Notes: generated by a model not told the origin, from the sequence alone. Positions 1 through 6,427 are shown, counted from the first letter of the stretch. The stretch: 6,427 nt of DNA from Bordetella parapertussis (GCA_945863085.1 CAMBCD010000161.1:1-6427); one strand, 5' to 3'. A program made the numbers and translations.

Positions 1-543
1 ACGGCGGCGGATCGCGTCGATGGTGCGTCCTGCATCATCCATCGACAGCGTGGTCTGCGTGACATAGGCTAGGTTGTTCTCGTCCTGAACCTTCAGTCCG
101 GCGACATCGTCCGGGCCTTCCACCAGATGCATGCCGCCTGCGCTCTGGCCCATCGTGCCTTCGACTTCGGGATGCCCGCGATGACCGATCATGATGATCT
201 CGCGGCCCTGATCGCGCATTTTCGCGACCTCTACGTGCACCTTGGTCACCAGCGGGCAGGTGGCATCAAACACCTTCAGGCCGCGGGCCTCGGCTTCACG
301 GCGCACCCCCTGCGACACGCCGTGCGCGCTGAAAATCACCGTGCTGCCGGCGGGTACCTCGGCCAGATCTTCAACAAACACCGCGCCCTTGGTACGCAGG
401 TCATTGACCACGAATTTGTTGTGCACGACTTCGTGGCGCACATAGATCGGCGCACCGTGCAGCACCAGCGCGCGCTCGACGATTTCGATCGCGCGGTCGA
501 CACCGGCACAGAAGCCGCGGGGATTGGCGAGCAGTACTTGCAT
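1..543 (-). CDS. ispH: 4-hydroxy-3-methylbut-2-enyl diphosphate reductase (HMBPP reductase), C-terminus cut by window edge
   Basis: IspH is the last enzyme of the MEP isoprenoid pathway. It is a cytoplasmic [4Fe-4S] enzyme that reduces HMBPP to IPP and DMAPP. The window holds the first 181 codons of a protein that is usually about 310-320 residues, and the frame is still open at base 1. Visible residues match the family: [12 protein letters not shown] with cluster ligand C12, EVVHN with H41, SAHG with H74, [11 protein letters not shown] with cluster ligand C96, GHPEVEGT with H124 and the proton-donor E126, and TQTTLS with T164. The third cluster cysteine, expected near residue 195, lies outside the window. 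The start [15 protein letters not shown] corresponds closely to the E. coli N-terminus, and there is no other ATG, GTG or TTG in frame between it and the upstream stop, so the start is firm. It lies 71 bases after lspA, without a recognisable Shine-Dalgarno sequence. In E. coli fkpB sits between lspA and ispH; here it does not. Confidence 0.97.
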   Translation of the reverse strand, partial: MQVLLANPRGFCAGVDRAIEIVERALVLHGAPIYVRHEVVHNKFVVNDLRTKGAVFVEDLAEVPAGSTVIFSAHGVSQGVRREAEARGLKVFDATCPLVTKVHVEVAKMRDQGREIIMIGHRGHPEVEGTMGQSAGGMHLVEGPDDVAGLKVQDENNLAYVTQTTLSMDDAGRTIDAIRRR

Positions 544-550
544 GGCGGCG

Positions 551-606
551 ATTATAGCCTGCGCCGTGCCGGTAACATGGAGGGATTCATAAATTTATTA
601 ATAAAA
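551..606 (-). promoter_or_regulatory. Candidate ispH promoter: perfect -10 box with AT-rich upstream patch
   Basis: On the minus strand a perfect TATAAT (551-556) ends seven bases before the ispH ATG. A start site 6-7 bases downstream would fall at or within a few bases of the A of the ATG, giving a leaderless or nearly leaderless mRNA. The -35 region at 17-bp spacing (574-579, CATGTT) is a poor match to TTGACA, and there is no extended -10 TG. However, 589-606 is very AT-rich in an otherwise GC-rich sequence and falls roughly where an UP element would lie (about -40 to -60). This is pattern evidence only. A chance TATAAT is possible. Confidence 0.35.
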
Positions 607-614
607 TCAAATGC

Positions 615-1088
615 TTATGAAATTTTCTCGGATGGCGCTGGATTACGCAAGCCATCCCAGATCAGCAAGGCCGCGCCGCAGGTAATCGCGGAATCGGCGA
701 TATTGAACGCCGGCCAGTGCCAGCCAAAGGCATGGAAATCGAGAAAATCCACCACGGCGCCGATGCTCAGGCGATCAATGACATTGCCGATTGCACCACC
801 GAGCACCAGGCTCAGGGCCAGGCAAAACAGTGACTGCTGCGGATAACGGCGCAGCAGGTAAACAATCCAGATCGAGGCCACGATGGCGATGCCGGTGAAC
901 AGTTCGCGCTGCCAGCCGCCAGCACCGGCCAGAAAACTGAAGGCTGCGCCACGGTTGTAGACCAGCAGCAGGTTGAAAAACGGCGTCACTTCCACCGGCG
1001 GCTGGTCCGCCAGCATCGCCACCGCGGCATATTTGCTCGCCTGGTCGAAAATCACCACCACGCCCGCAATCAGCAGCCAGCGCAGCAT
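615..1088 (-). CDS. lspA: Lipoprotein signal peptidase (signal peptidase II)
   Basis: LspA is an inner-membrane aspartyl protease that cuts the signal peptide from prolipoproteins just before the lipidated cysteine. The protein is 157 residues, close to the usual 155-170. Four hydrophobic segments are visible, at about residues 4-22, 63-80, 85-103 and 128-146. The catalytic aspartates are D105 in GNVIDR and D132 in FNIADS. Other conserved stretches are FDQASK (D15, residues 14-19) and [10 protein letters not shown] (43-52). The ATG shares its A with the last base of the ileS stop codon (TGATG), and a GGAG lies nine bases upstream inside ileS, so translation is probably coupled to ileS. The short tail SEKIS enters the AT-rich patch before ispH. 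The family assignment is secure. Confidence 0.98.
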   Translation of the reverse strand: MLRWLLIAGVVVIFDQASKYAAVAMLADQPPVEVTPFFNLLLVYNRGAAFSFLAGAGGWQRELFTGIAIVASIWIVYLLRRYPQQSLFCLALSLVLGGAIGNVIDRLSIGAVVDFLDFHAFGWHWPAFNIADSAITCGAALLIWDGLRNPAPSEKIS

Positions 1089-3907
1089 CAGGCGTAACTC
1101 CGCGGCTCACCGGCGCCGTACAGATTCGACGTGCAGCGACCGCACAGATCCGGGTGCTGCGCGTCATGCCCGACGTCGGCTCGGTAATGCCAGCAGCGTT
1201 CGCATTTGGTGTGGGCACTGGGCTTGACCTCCGGCACCGGGTCAAGATCATCCCCAGCATCCGTCCTCTTATGCAAAGTCGCTCGCGAAGTGATGAAGAC
1301 GAATCGGAGATCATCGCCCAGCCGTTTCATCATTTCATAGCCGGGGCCGGCCGCATACAAATCGAGTTCCGCTTGCAGCGATGAGCCCACCTTACCTTGC
1401 GCACGCTGCTCTTCAACTTTCTTGTTGACGATATCCCGTGCATTGCGAATATCACTCCAGCCGGCAACCACCGACTGTTCGAGTTGCCCCTTCGGGAATA
1501 CATGCCACTCTTCCTCGAAAATGCTGCCGTCCGTGCCGCCCTTGACGACCTGCCAGGCCTCCTCAGCGGTAAAACTCAAAACCGGAGACATCATCTTCAG
1601 CAAGGCATGGGTGATATGCCACAGTGCGTTCTGCGCCGCCCTGCGGGGCCGTGAATCCGCACCAGCCGTGTACAAGCGGTCCTTCAGGATATCCAGATAG
1701 AACGCACCGAGATCTTCGGAACAGAAGGCCGACAGCTCCTGGATCACCGTATGAAACTCATAACGATCGTAACCGGCCTGCACCTTCATTTGACGTTCGC
1801 GGACGAGTTCCAATGCGTAGCGGTCGATTTCCAGCCACTGCTCCACCGGCAATGCGTGTTTCGCCGGATCAAAGTCAGCGATGTTCGCCAGCAGGAAACG
1901 CAGCGTATTGCGGATGCGGCGATAGGATTCGACCACGCGCTTGAGGATCTCCTTCGAGATCGACAGCTCACCGGAATAATCCGTGCTCGCCACCCACAGC
2001 CGCAGGATGTCGGCGCCGAGTTCGTCCATGACCTTCTGCGGCACGATGACATTGCCCTTGGACTTGCTCATTTTCTTGCCTTCACCATCGACGACGAAGC
2101 CATGCGTGAGCAGCGCCTTGTACGGCGCGCGACCGTCCATCATGCTGGCGGTCAGCAATGAAGAATGGAACCAGCCGCGATGCTGGTCGGAGCCTTCCAG
2201 GTACAGGTCCGCGGGAAATACGCTCTGGTCTTTGTGCGAACCGCGCAGCACGGTGTAATGCGTGGTGCCGGAATCGAACCACACATCCAGCGTGTCCTTG
2301 ATTTTGTCGTAGTGTGCTGCATCCGCACCCAGCAATTCCGCAGCATCCACCGCCTGCCAGGCCTCGATGCCTTCCTTTTCCACGCGCTGCGCCACCTGCT
2401 CCAGCAATTCCGGTGTGCGCGGATGCAGCGCACCGGTTTCCTTATGTACGAAAAACGGCATCGGCACACCCCACTGGCGCTGTCGCGACAACGTCCAGTC
2501 CGGCCGGTTGGCAATCATGCCGTGCAGCCGCGCCTTGCCCCAGTCGGGATAGAACTGTGTCGCCTCAACAGCACGCAGTGCAATAGCGCGCAGCGTTTCC
2601 TTCGGTTTAACGCCGCCGTAGCCGGGCACAGCCTCCATGCCGGCAAACCATTGTGTAGTCGCACGCAGGATGATGGGTGTCTTGTGCCGCCAGCAGTGCA
2701 TATAGCTGTGGGTGTAATTCTCTTTCGCCAGCAGCACGCCTTTTTCTTCCAGATGCGCGACGATCAGCGGATTGGCTTTCCAGATCATCTGGCCGCCGAA
2801 CAGCGGCAGAGACTCGGCGTACTTGCCATTGCCCAGCACCGGAGTCAGGATTTCGTCATCCTTCAGTCCGTGCTTGCGGCAGGACTGAAAGTCTTCGACG
2901 CCATAGGCCGGTGCGGCATGGACCATGCCGGTGCCGGTATCCAGCGTCACGTATTCGCCGAGATACACGGGTGACAACCGGTCGTAGAACGGATGCTTGA
3001 AACTGATTTTTTCCAACGCCGCGCCCTTGCATGACGCCAGTGTTTTCCCGGTCAGGCCGTAACGCGTCAGGCAGGCTTCCTGCAAATCAGCGGCGAGGAT
3101 CAACAAACCCTTCTCGGTATCGACCAGGTTGTAGGTGAATTCAGGATGCGCATTCAGCGCCTGGTTCGCCGGCAATGTCCACGGTGTCGTGGTCCAGATC
3201 ACTGCAAAGCCGGATTTGTCAGTCAATGACGGCAAACCGAACGCCTTCGCCACTTTCTCCGGCTCGGCAAACGGGAACGCCACATCCACCGTGATGTCCT
3301 TGCGATCCTCGTATTCCACCTCGGCCTCGGCCAATGCCGAGCCGCAGTCAAAACACCAGTTCACCGGTTTCAGTCCGCGGTAGACGTAGCCCTTCTGCAG
3401 CAACATGCCCAGCGCACGAATCTCGTCGGCCTCGTTGCGGAAGGCCATGGTCAGGTACGGGTTGTCCCATTCACCCAATACACCCAGGCGCTGGAAATCC
3501 TTTTTCTGCCGTTCGACCTGTTCCGTCGCATACGCACGGCACAACTTCTGCGTTTCTGCGGTCGGCAAATTCTTGCCATGCAGTTTTTCGATCTGCACTT
3601 CGATCGGCATGCCGTGGCAGTCCCAGCCCGGCACGTACGGCGCATCGAAACCGGACAGCGATTTCGATTTGACGATGATGTCCTTCAGGATCTTGTTGAC
3701 GGCATGGCCGATGTGGATGTCGCCGTTGGCGTACGGCGGCCCGTCATGCAGCACAAACCGCGGACGATTTTTGCTGGCGGCGCGGATGCGCTGGTAGAAC
3801 TTCCGCTCCTGCCATTGCTGCAGCATTTTTGGGTCGCGCGTGGCCAGATCGCCGCGCATCGGGAACGGCGTGTCCGGAAGATTCAGTGTGCTTTTGTAAT
3901 CAGCCAT
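1088..3907 (-). CDS. ileS: Isoleucyl-tRNA synthetase, bacterial type with C-terminal zinc domain
   Basis: IleRS is a cytoplasmic class I synthetase that charges tRNA-Ile and edits misactivated valine. It has 939 residues, almost the length of E. coli IleRS. Features in order: [12 protein letters not shown] with the HIGH motif at 65-68; [10 protein letters not shown] (94-103); the CP1 editing domain, roughly 190-420, with the threonine-rich [10 protein letters not shown] (239-248) and [16 protein letters not shown] (325-340), whose D339 matches the editing aspartate; DVWFDSG (541-547); [12 protein letters not shown] (569-580); KMSKS at 612-616; an anticodon-binding helical domain from about 680; and a C-terminal zinc finger with C902, C905, C922 and C925. 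The complete zinc finger and motif wording mark the usual bacterial type, not the eukaryote-like mupirocin-resistant type. The start [20 protein letters not shown] fits the family, although the Shine-Dalgarno sequence is poor (only GAG two bases before the ATG). The gene follows ribF after 43 bases and overlaps lspA by one. The phrase [15 protein letters not shown] (185-199) is typical of betaproteobacterial IleS as I recall it. Confidence 0.99.
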   Translation of the reverse strand: MADYKSTLNLPDTPFPMRGDLATRDPKMLQQWQERKFYQRIRAASKNRPRFVLHDGPPYANGDIHIGHAVNKILKDIIVKSKSLSGFDAPYVPGWDCHGMPIEVQIEKLHGKNLPTAETQKLCRAYATEQVERQKKDFQRLGVLGEWDNPYLTMAFRNEADEIRALGMLLQKGYVYRGLKPVNWCFDCGSALAEAEVEYEDRKDITVDVAFPFAEPEKVAKAFGLPSLTDKSGFAVIWTTTPWTLPANQALNAHPEFTYNLVDTEKGLLILAADLQEACLTRYGLTGKTLASCKGAALEKISFKHPFYDRLSPVYLGEYVTLDTGTGMVHAAPAYGVEDFQSCRKHGLKDDEILTPVLGNGKYAESLPLFGGQMIWKANPLIVAHLEEKGVLLAKENYTHSYMHCWRHKTPIILRATTQWFAGMEAVPGYGGVKPKETLRAIALRAVEATQFYPDWGKARLHGMIANRPDWTLSRQRQWGVPMPFFVHKETGALHPRTPELLEQVAQRVEKEGIEAWQAVDAAELLGADAAHYDKIKDTLDVWFDSGTTHYTVLRGSHKDQSVFPADLYLEGSDQHRGWFHSSLLTASMMDGRAPYKALLTHGFVVDGEGKKMSKSKGNVIVPQKVMDELGADILRLWVASTDYSGELSISKEILKRVVESYRRIRNTLRFLLANIADFDPAKHALPVEQWLEIDRYALELVRERQMKVQAGYDRYEFHTVIQELSAFCSEDLGAFYLDILKDRLYTAGADSRPRRAAQNALWHITHALLKMMSPVLSFTAEEAWQVVKGGTDGSIFEEEWHVFPKGQLEQSVVAGWSDIRNARDIVNKKVEEQRAQGKVGSSLQAELDLYAAGPGYEMMKRLGDDLRFVFITSRATLHKRTDAGDDLDPVPEVKPSAHTKCERCWHYRADVGHDAQHPDLCGRCTSNLYGAGEPRSYA
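1098..1101 (-). promoter_or_regulatory. Shine-Dalgarno sequence for lspA inside the ileS 3' end
   Basis: GGAG on the minus strand, nine bases before the lspA ATG and within the last codons of ileS. Together with the TGATG stop/start overlap it supports the ATG at 1088 and translational coupling. Confidence 0.6.
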
Positions 3908-3950
3908 GTCTCGGTTTCAATAAATCCAGCATCTTCAATTCATTATTCAT
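3900..3950 (-). other. Possible 16-codon mini-ORF bridging ribF and ileS
   Basis: On the minus strand an ATG directly abuts the ribF stop (TGAATG, no gap). It opens a 16-codon frame, [16 protein letters not shown], whose TGA overlaps the ileS start region by eight bases. It could carry reinitiating ribosomes from ribF to ileS, whose own Shine-Dalgarno sequence is weak. It has four leucine codons and no isoleucine codon, so it does not look like an isoleucine attenuator peptide. It is short enough to arise by chance, and no product is claimed. Confidence 0.2.
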
Positions 3951-4895
3951 TCATGCCGTCGGCGCCACGCGACGCGCAAAAAAATTCCGCGCATCGGCGA
4001 CGTCGCGCGCGATCTGCTGCTTCAGCGTTTCAAGGTCCACGTATTTAGCCTCGTCGCGGAATTTGTGCAGGAAATCCACGCTCACCGACTCTCCGTAAAT
4101 TTCTTCTTTAAAATCAAATAGATACACCTCAAGCACCGGGGCCGCACCCTGCGCTTTCACCGTCGGCCGCACACCCAGGCTGGCCACACCCTGCATCGAC
4201 GCACCCTGCCCGCGCCGGAATTCAACCGCAAAGATGCCGGTCAGCGGCGGTCGATTATGTTTCATCCGCACGTTCGCCGTCGGAAAACCGAGCTTGCGGC
4301 CCAGCCGGTCGCCGCGCACCACGCGTCCGCTGATGCGGTACGGATGGCCCAGCAGGCGCCCTGCTTTCGTCATGTCACCGGCAGACAGCGCCTCGCGCAC
4401 TGCGGTGCTCGATACGCGCTCGCCATCAAGTTCCACCGTCGCCATTGCTTCGACTGCATAATCGTGGCGCACCGCATGCGCCTTCAGCATGTTCAGGTCA
4501 CCCGCACGCCGTGCGCCGAAACGGAAATCATCACCGACCTGCAGCCAGCGCACACCGAGGCCGCGCACAAGAATGCGGTCGATGAAATCCTGTGCCGTGA
4601 CCTGCGCCAGCGCAAAATTGAAACGGCACAGGTGCACGCGCTCAACACCATGCTGCGCCAGCAATTCCAGTTTTTCGCGCAAGCTGGTCAGCCGCACCGG
4701 CGCCTTGTCCGGCGCAAAAAATTCGCGTGGATGCGGCTCGAAAGTCATCACGCAGGCCGGCAGGCCGCGAGCCGCAGCCGCAGCACGCAGCTTGGCCAGC
4801 ATCGCCTGATGCCCGAGGTGGACCCCGTCGAAATTACCGATGGTCAGCGCGATAGGACTTGAAGCAATGTCCGGAATGCTGCGCAGGATTTGCAT
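3951..4895 (-). CDS. ribF: Bifunctional riboflavin kinase / FAD synthetase
   Basis: RibF phosphorylates riboflavin to FMN and then adenylylates FMN to FAD, in the cytoplasm. The protein is 314 residues, the normal size for the two-domain form. The N-terminal nucleotidyltransferase domain shows GNFDGVHLGH (20-29), TFEPHPREFF (51-60), GDDFRFG (121-127) and the SSTAVR motif (162-167). The C-terminal riboflavin kinase domain shows GRVVRGDRLGRKLGFPTAN (190-208), GIFAV (220-224), SLGVRPTV (239-246) and VLEVYLFDF (255-263), in which E256 is the expected catalytic base. The C-terminal helix region up to about residue 305 is present, so the protein looks complete and active. The start MQILRSIP is the first ATG after the cobA-ribF gap. 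Its Shine-Dalgarno sequence is weak (GGG about seven bases upstream; a better AGGA lies too far away). ribF leads the ribF-ileS-lspA-ispH cluster and may have its own promoter in the gap, but I cannot identify a convincing one. Confidence 0.98.
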   Translation of the reverse strand: MQILRSIPDIASSPIALTIGNFDGVHLGHQAMLAKLRAAAAARGLPACVMTFEPHPREFFAPDKAPVRLTSLREKLELLAQHGVERVHLCRFNFALAQVTAQDFIDRILVRGLGVRWLQVGDDFRFGARRAGDLNMLKAHAVRHDYAVEAMATVELDGERVSSTAVREALSAGDMTKAGRLLGHPYRISGRVVRGDRLGRKLGFPTANVRMKHNRPPLTGIFAVEFRRGQGASMQGVASLGVRPTVKAQGAAPVLEVYLFDFKEEIYGESVSVDFLHKFRDEAKYVDLETLKQQIARDVADARNFFARRVAPTA

Positions 4896-4918
4896 GAGCC
4901 CAGCCTTGTCCTGAAAAT

Positions 4919-4945
4919 CACGCTAAAAGGCTGAATTTTAGCGTG
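4919..4945 (-). terminator. Perfect 10-bp inverted repeat in the cobA-ribF gap, probable terminator or attenuator
   Basis: The arms CACGCTAAAA and TTTTAGCGTG pair perfectly around a seven-base loop (TTCAGCC on the minus strand). Read in the gene direction the stem is followed by ATTTTC, a short and impure U-tract. Its position, starting 11 bases after the cobA stop, suits termination of the sulfur/siroheme operon before ribF. The loop-side half of the stem is all A-U, so as an intrinsic terminator it would be weak. Its symmetry would equally suit an operator. A TAAAAT (-10-like) lies in one arm (4935-4940), but no good -35 is found. Confidence 0.45.
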
Positions 4946-4956
4946 TTTCCGGAAGG

Positions 4957-5718
4957 CTAAGCTACGGCGTCACGCCTCGCAGGGGTGGTAATGCTCACTG
5001 CTTGTGCCCGGCGATAAACTTCGCCGAGCAGAATCACCGCCGGACCGGTAATCCCCAGGGTTGCAGCCGCACCGAGGTCGGCCAGCCGCAAGGCCACGCT
5101 ACGCTGGCCCGGCAGCGACGCATTTTCAACCACCACCACCGGAAGTTCCGGGCTGGTGCCGCGGTCGATCAGCGTCGCCGCAATGTGCCCCGCCTCACCA
5201 ACCCCCATGTAGATCGCACAGGTATCCGCTGCCAGTGCGCTGCGTGCCCAGTCATGCGCATCTTCACCCTTGCCGGTGCGCGGCGTGATGAAGATGACAT
5301 TGCGACTCATGCCGCGCCGGGTCAGCGAAATACCCAGCTCGGCGCTCGCCGCCAGCGCCGCGGTAATGCCTGGCACCACGGCATATTCAATGCCTGCTTC
5401 TTCAAGTGCATCGATCTCTTCCTGCGCCCGTCCGAACAGCATCGGATCGCCACCCTTGAGCCGCACCACAATGGCGTAACGGTGCGCGGCATCGATCAGC
5501 CGCTTGTTGATGAAGCGTTGTGCAGTCGAATGCCGGCCGCAGCGTTTGCCCACGGCAATCTTTTCGGCTTTTTCCGCGAGCGCCAACGTATCCGGATGCG
5601 CCAGCGCATCATGGAACACGATGTCGGCACGGCTCAGCAGATCCGCCGCGCGCAGCGTCAGCAGGTCCGGCGCTCCGGGCCCTGCACCGACCAGATAAAC
5701 CGTACCCAAGGCAGTCAT
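4957..5718 (-). CDS. cobA: Uroporphyrinogen-III C-methyltransferase (SUMT), stand-alone
   Basis: SUMT transfers two methyl groups from S-adenosylmethionine to uroporphyrinogen III, giving precorrin-2, the branch point to siroheme and cobalamin. The protein is 253 residues, the size of the stand-alone methyltransferase; the dehydrogenase/ferrochelatase half of CysG is not fused to it. Motifs: VYLVGAGPGAPDLLTLRA (7-24), the glycine-rich SAM region; AVGKRCGRHS (55-64); VRLKGGDPMLFGR (85-97); VPGITAA (115-121); SLTRRG (131-136); YMGVGE (170-175); and ENASLPGQR (198-206). The ATG lies five bases after the DUF934 stop with no strong Shine-Dalgarno sequence, so coupling is likely. Next to cysI, the obvious job is siroheme supply for sulfite reductase. 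The remaining oxidation and iron-insertion steps must be encoded elsewhere. Some databases call this protein CysG or CobA interchangeably; the methyltransferase assignment itself is secure. Confidence 0.96.
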   Translation of the reverse strand: MTALGTVYLVGAGPGAPDLLTLRAADLLSRADIVFHDALAHPDTLALAEKAEKIAVGKRCGRHSTAQRFINKRLIDAAHRYAIVVRLKGGDPMLFGRAQEEIDALEEAGIEYAVVPGITAALAASAELGISLTRRGMSRNVIFITPRTGKGEDAHDWARSALAADTCAIYMGVGEAGHIAATLIDRGTSPELPVVVVENASLPGQRSVALRLADLGAAATLGITGPAVILLGEVYRRAQAVSITTPARRDAVA

Positions 5719-5723
5719 GGTGA

Positions 5724-6239
5724 TCAGGCCGCTTCCGCTACACGACGACGGAACAGCGGCACCGGACGTTCGACCGAAGTCTGATAAGCCTCGGTGAAAT
5801 CCTTGAAGGCCGACAGCGCGCCTTCGGCATCCAATCCGTCATTCAGCACGAAGGCATCAAAGCCGCAGCGCAGCAGGTAAAACAGCTGGTCGCGCTGGAT
5901 GTCGCCGATGGCGCGCAACCCACCCTTCCAGCCATAACGTTCACGCAACAGGCGCGCCGTCGAATAACCGCGGCCGTCAGTGAATTGTGGAAAATGGACA
6001 GCGATCAGGCTGAACGCTTCGAGACTGTCCGCCACCAGCGCCGGGTCCTCCGCACTGTCGAGCCACAGGCCGAGCCGGCCGCTACGCGCCAGCAACTCGC
6101 TGGCCTTCGCCTGCCACAGCGCCAGCGGCACGATGATGTCGCCTGCAGCGGGCACCGTCGGCAGGCTGCCGGCGGCGGGCCAGTCAAGCCGCTGCCAGCT
6201 GTCCGCTGCGATTTTCGCGTTTTTGATCAGCGTTGCCAT
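5724..6239 (-). CDS. DUF934 family protein of the sulfite reductase operon
   Basis: A 171-residue cytoplasmic-looking protein without signal peptide or membrane segment. The central and C-terminal part has the conserved DUF934 stretch: FPQFTDGRGYSTARLLRER (83-101), then YGWKGGLRAIGDI (102-114), QRDQLFYLLRCGFDAF (115-130). The family is found almost only next to cysI-type sulfite reductases and is assumed to assist sulfite reduction, but as far as I know its biochemical function is not established. There is a single cysteine (C125), so it cannot hold an iron-sulfur cluster by itself through cysteines. The start MATLIKNAKIAADSW is chosen over the ATG 22 codons upstream because a strong AAGGAG lies seven bases before it and because family members begin in this way. 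This start overlaps the cysI 3' end by 56 bases. cobA follows after five bases. Confidence 0.9.
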   Translation of the reverse strand: MATLIKNAKIAADSWQRLDWPAAGSLPTVPAAGDIIVPLALWQAKASELLARSGRLGLWLDSAEDPALVADSLEAFSLIAVHFPQFTDGRGYSTARLLRERYGWKGGLRAIGDIQRDQLFYLLRCGFDAFVLNDGLDAEGALSAFKDFTEAYQTSVERPVPLFRRRVAEAA

Positions 6240-6427
6240 ACACCTGCTCCTTGAAGGGTGCGATTCCCAGGCGGCGCACGACGTCGATGAAACGTTCGGC
6301 TTCACTGTCGCGGCGCGTGAGATAGGTTTGAATCAGTTTTTCGATGACTTCCGGCACTTCGTCCTGCGCGAACGACGGGCCGATGACCTTGCCCAGCGCC
6401 GCTGCATTGCCCTGCGCGCCGCCGATG
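6184..6427 (-). CDS. cysI: Sulfite reductase hemoprotein (CysI/nitrite-sulfite reductase type), C-terminal end only
   Basis: Only the last 80 or so codons are in the window; the frame enters from the right edge and ends with TGA at 6184-6186. The readable residues begin IGGAQGNAAALGKVIGPSF and continue through EVPEVIEKLIQTYL to SEAERFIDVVRRLGIAPFKE, which match the C-terminal siroheme-domain end of the single-chain nitrite/sulfite reductases common in betaproteobacteria. The enzyme reduces sulfite to sulfide with a coupled siroheme and [4Fe-4S] cluster; the cluster cysteines are outside the window. The assignment is supported by the downstream DUF934 and SUMT genes. The frame runs on about 18 residues (GNADQKRENRSGQLAAA) past FKEQVY, near where I recall homologues usually ending, and this tail is encoded entirely within the overlap with the DUF934 start. 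Whether its donor is ferredoxin or a CysJ-type flavoprotein cannot be told from here. Confidence 0.88.
   Translation of the reverse strand, partial: IGGAQGNAAALGKVIGPSFAQDEVPEVIEKLIQTYLTRRDSEAERFIDVVRRLGIAPFKEQVYGNADQKRENRSGQLAAA
6247..6252 (-). promoter_or_regulatory. Shine-Dalgarno sequence for the DUF934 gene
   Basis: AAGGAG on the minus strand, seven bases before the ATG at 6239 and inside the cysI coding sequence. It is the best ribosome binding site in the window and decides the start of the DUF934 protein against the longer upstream reading. Confidence 0.75.

Noticed and set aside
552..590. 12-codon minus-strand ORF ([12 protein letters not shown]) before ispH
   Set aside because: It has no Shine-Dalgarno sequence, lies within the putative promoter, and would be upstream of the predicted transcript start; short enough to be chance.
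127..846. Long plus-strand open frame of 239 codons opposite ispH and lspA
   Set aside because: It runs antisense through two secure genes and across their gap, resembles no family I know, and is the kind of open frame expected opposite GC-rich coding sequence.
775..1314. Minus-strand frame of 179 codons spanning ileS and lspA
   Set aside because: It is in a different frame from both real genes and its composition is rich in Arg and Ser, as typical of an out-of-frame reading.
2165..2974. Plus-strand open frame of 269 codons opposite ileS
   Set aside because: It is fully antisense to the most conserved part of IleRS and has no recognisable motif or ribosome binding site.
3908..3950. T-box or isoleucine attenuator upstream of ileS
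   Set aside because: The gap is only 43 bases, has no stem-loop or T-box motif, and the mini-ORF has no isoleucine codon.
4896..4956. FMN riboswitch upstream of ribF
   Set aside because: The 61-base gap is too short for the FMN element and lacks its conserved multi-helix core; only a simple hairpin is present.
5002..5784. Plus-strand open frame of 260 codons opposite cobA
   Set aside because: It is a mirror of the SUMT gene, with no domain signal.
6240..6305. N-terminal extension of the DUF934 protein by 22 codons
   Set aside because: The extension is out-of-frame cysI sequence (SSTSCAAWESHPSRSR-like). The inner ATG has a strong AAGGAG at seven bases and a family-like N-terminus.

Overview
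The window is a chromosomal housekeeping segment with every gene on the minus strand, so transcription runs from the right end (6427) to the left end (1). There are six complete or nearly complete genes plus one gene tail, packed with gaps of 0 to 71 bases. No stretch of more than about 300 bases lacks a gene. I see no rRNA, tRNA, CRISPR, transposase or phage gene. The organism looks like a GC-rich proteobacterium, most likely a betaproteobacterium. The evidence is the wording of IleS, of the stand-alone uroporphyrinogen methyltransferase and of the CysI tail, plus a DUF934 gene attached to cysI. This placement is recalled from family knowledge, not from a search.

Right block (6427 to 4957), sulfite reduction and siroheme. 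The C-terminal end of a sulfite reductase hemoprotein (cysI) overlaps a DUF934 gene by 56 bases. That gene is followed after 5 bases by a SUMT-type methyltransferase (cobA). SUMT makes precorrin-2, the precursor of the siroheme that CysI needs, so the three genes make sense as one operon. DUF934 proteins have no established biochemical role, but they are repeatedly found beside this enzyme.

Junction (4956 to 4896). The gap holds a perfect 10-bp inverted repeat with a 7-base loop. It probably terminates or attenuates transcription from the sulfur operon into the next block, or it is an operator.

Left block (4895 to 1), the conserved ribF-ileS-lspA-ispH cluster: FAD synthetase/riboflavin kinase, isoleucyl-tRNA synthetase, signal peptidase II and HMBPP reductase (C-terminus cut off by the window edge). 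ileS and lspA share a base (TGATG). A 16-codon ORF bridges ribF and the ileS start. ispH has no Shine-Dalgarno sequence but has a perfect TATAAT seven bases before its ATG, with an AT-rich patch upstream, which suggests its own promoter and a leaderless or nearly leaderless transcript.

I found no new multi-gene system here. The points most worth a second look are the ispH promoter and start, the mini-ORF before ileS, the cobA-ribF hairpin, and the cysI/DUF934 overlap.
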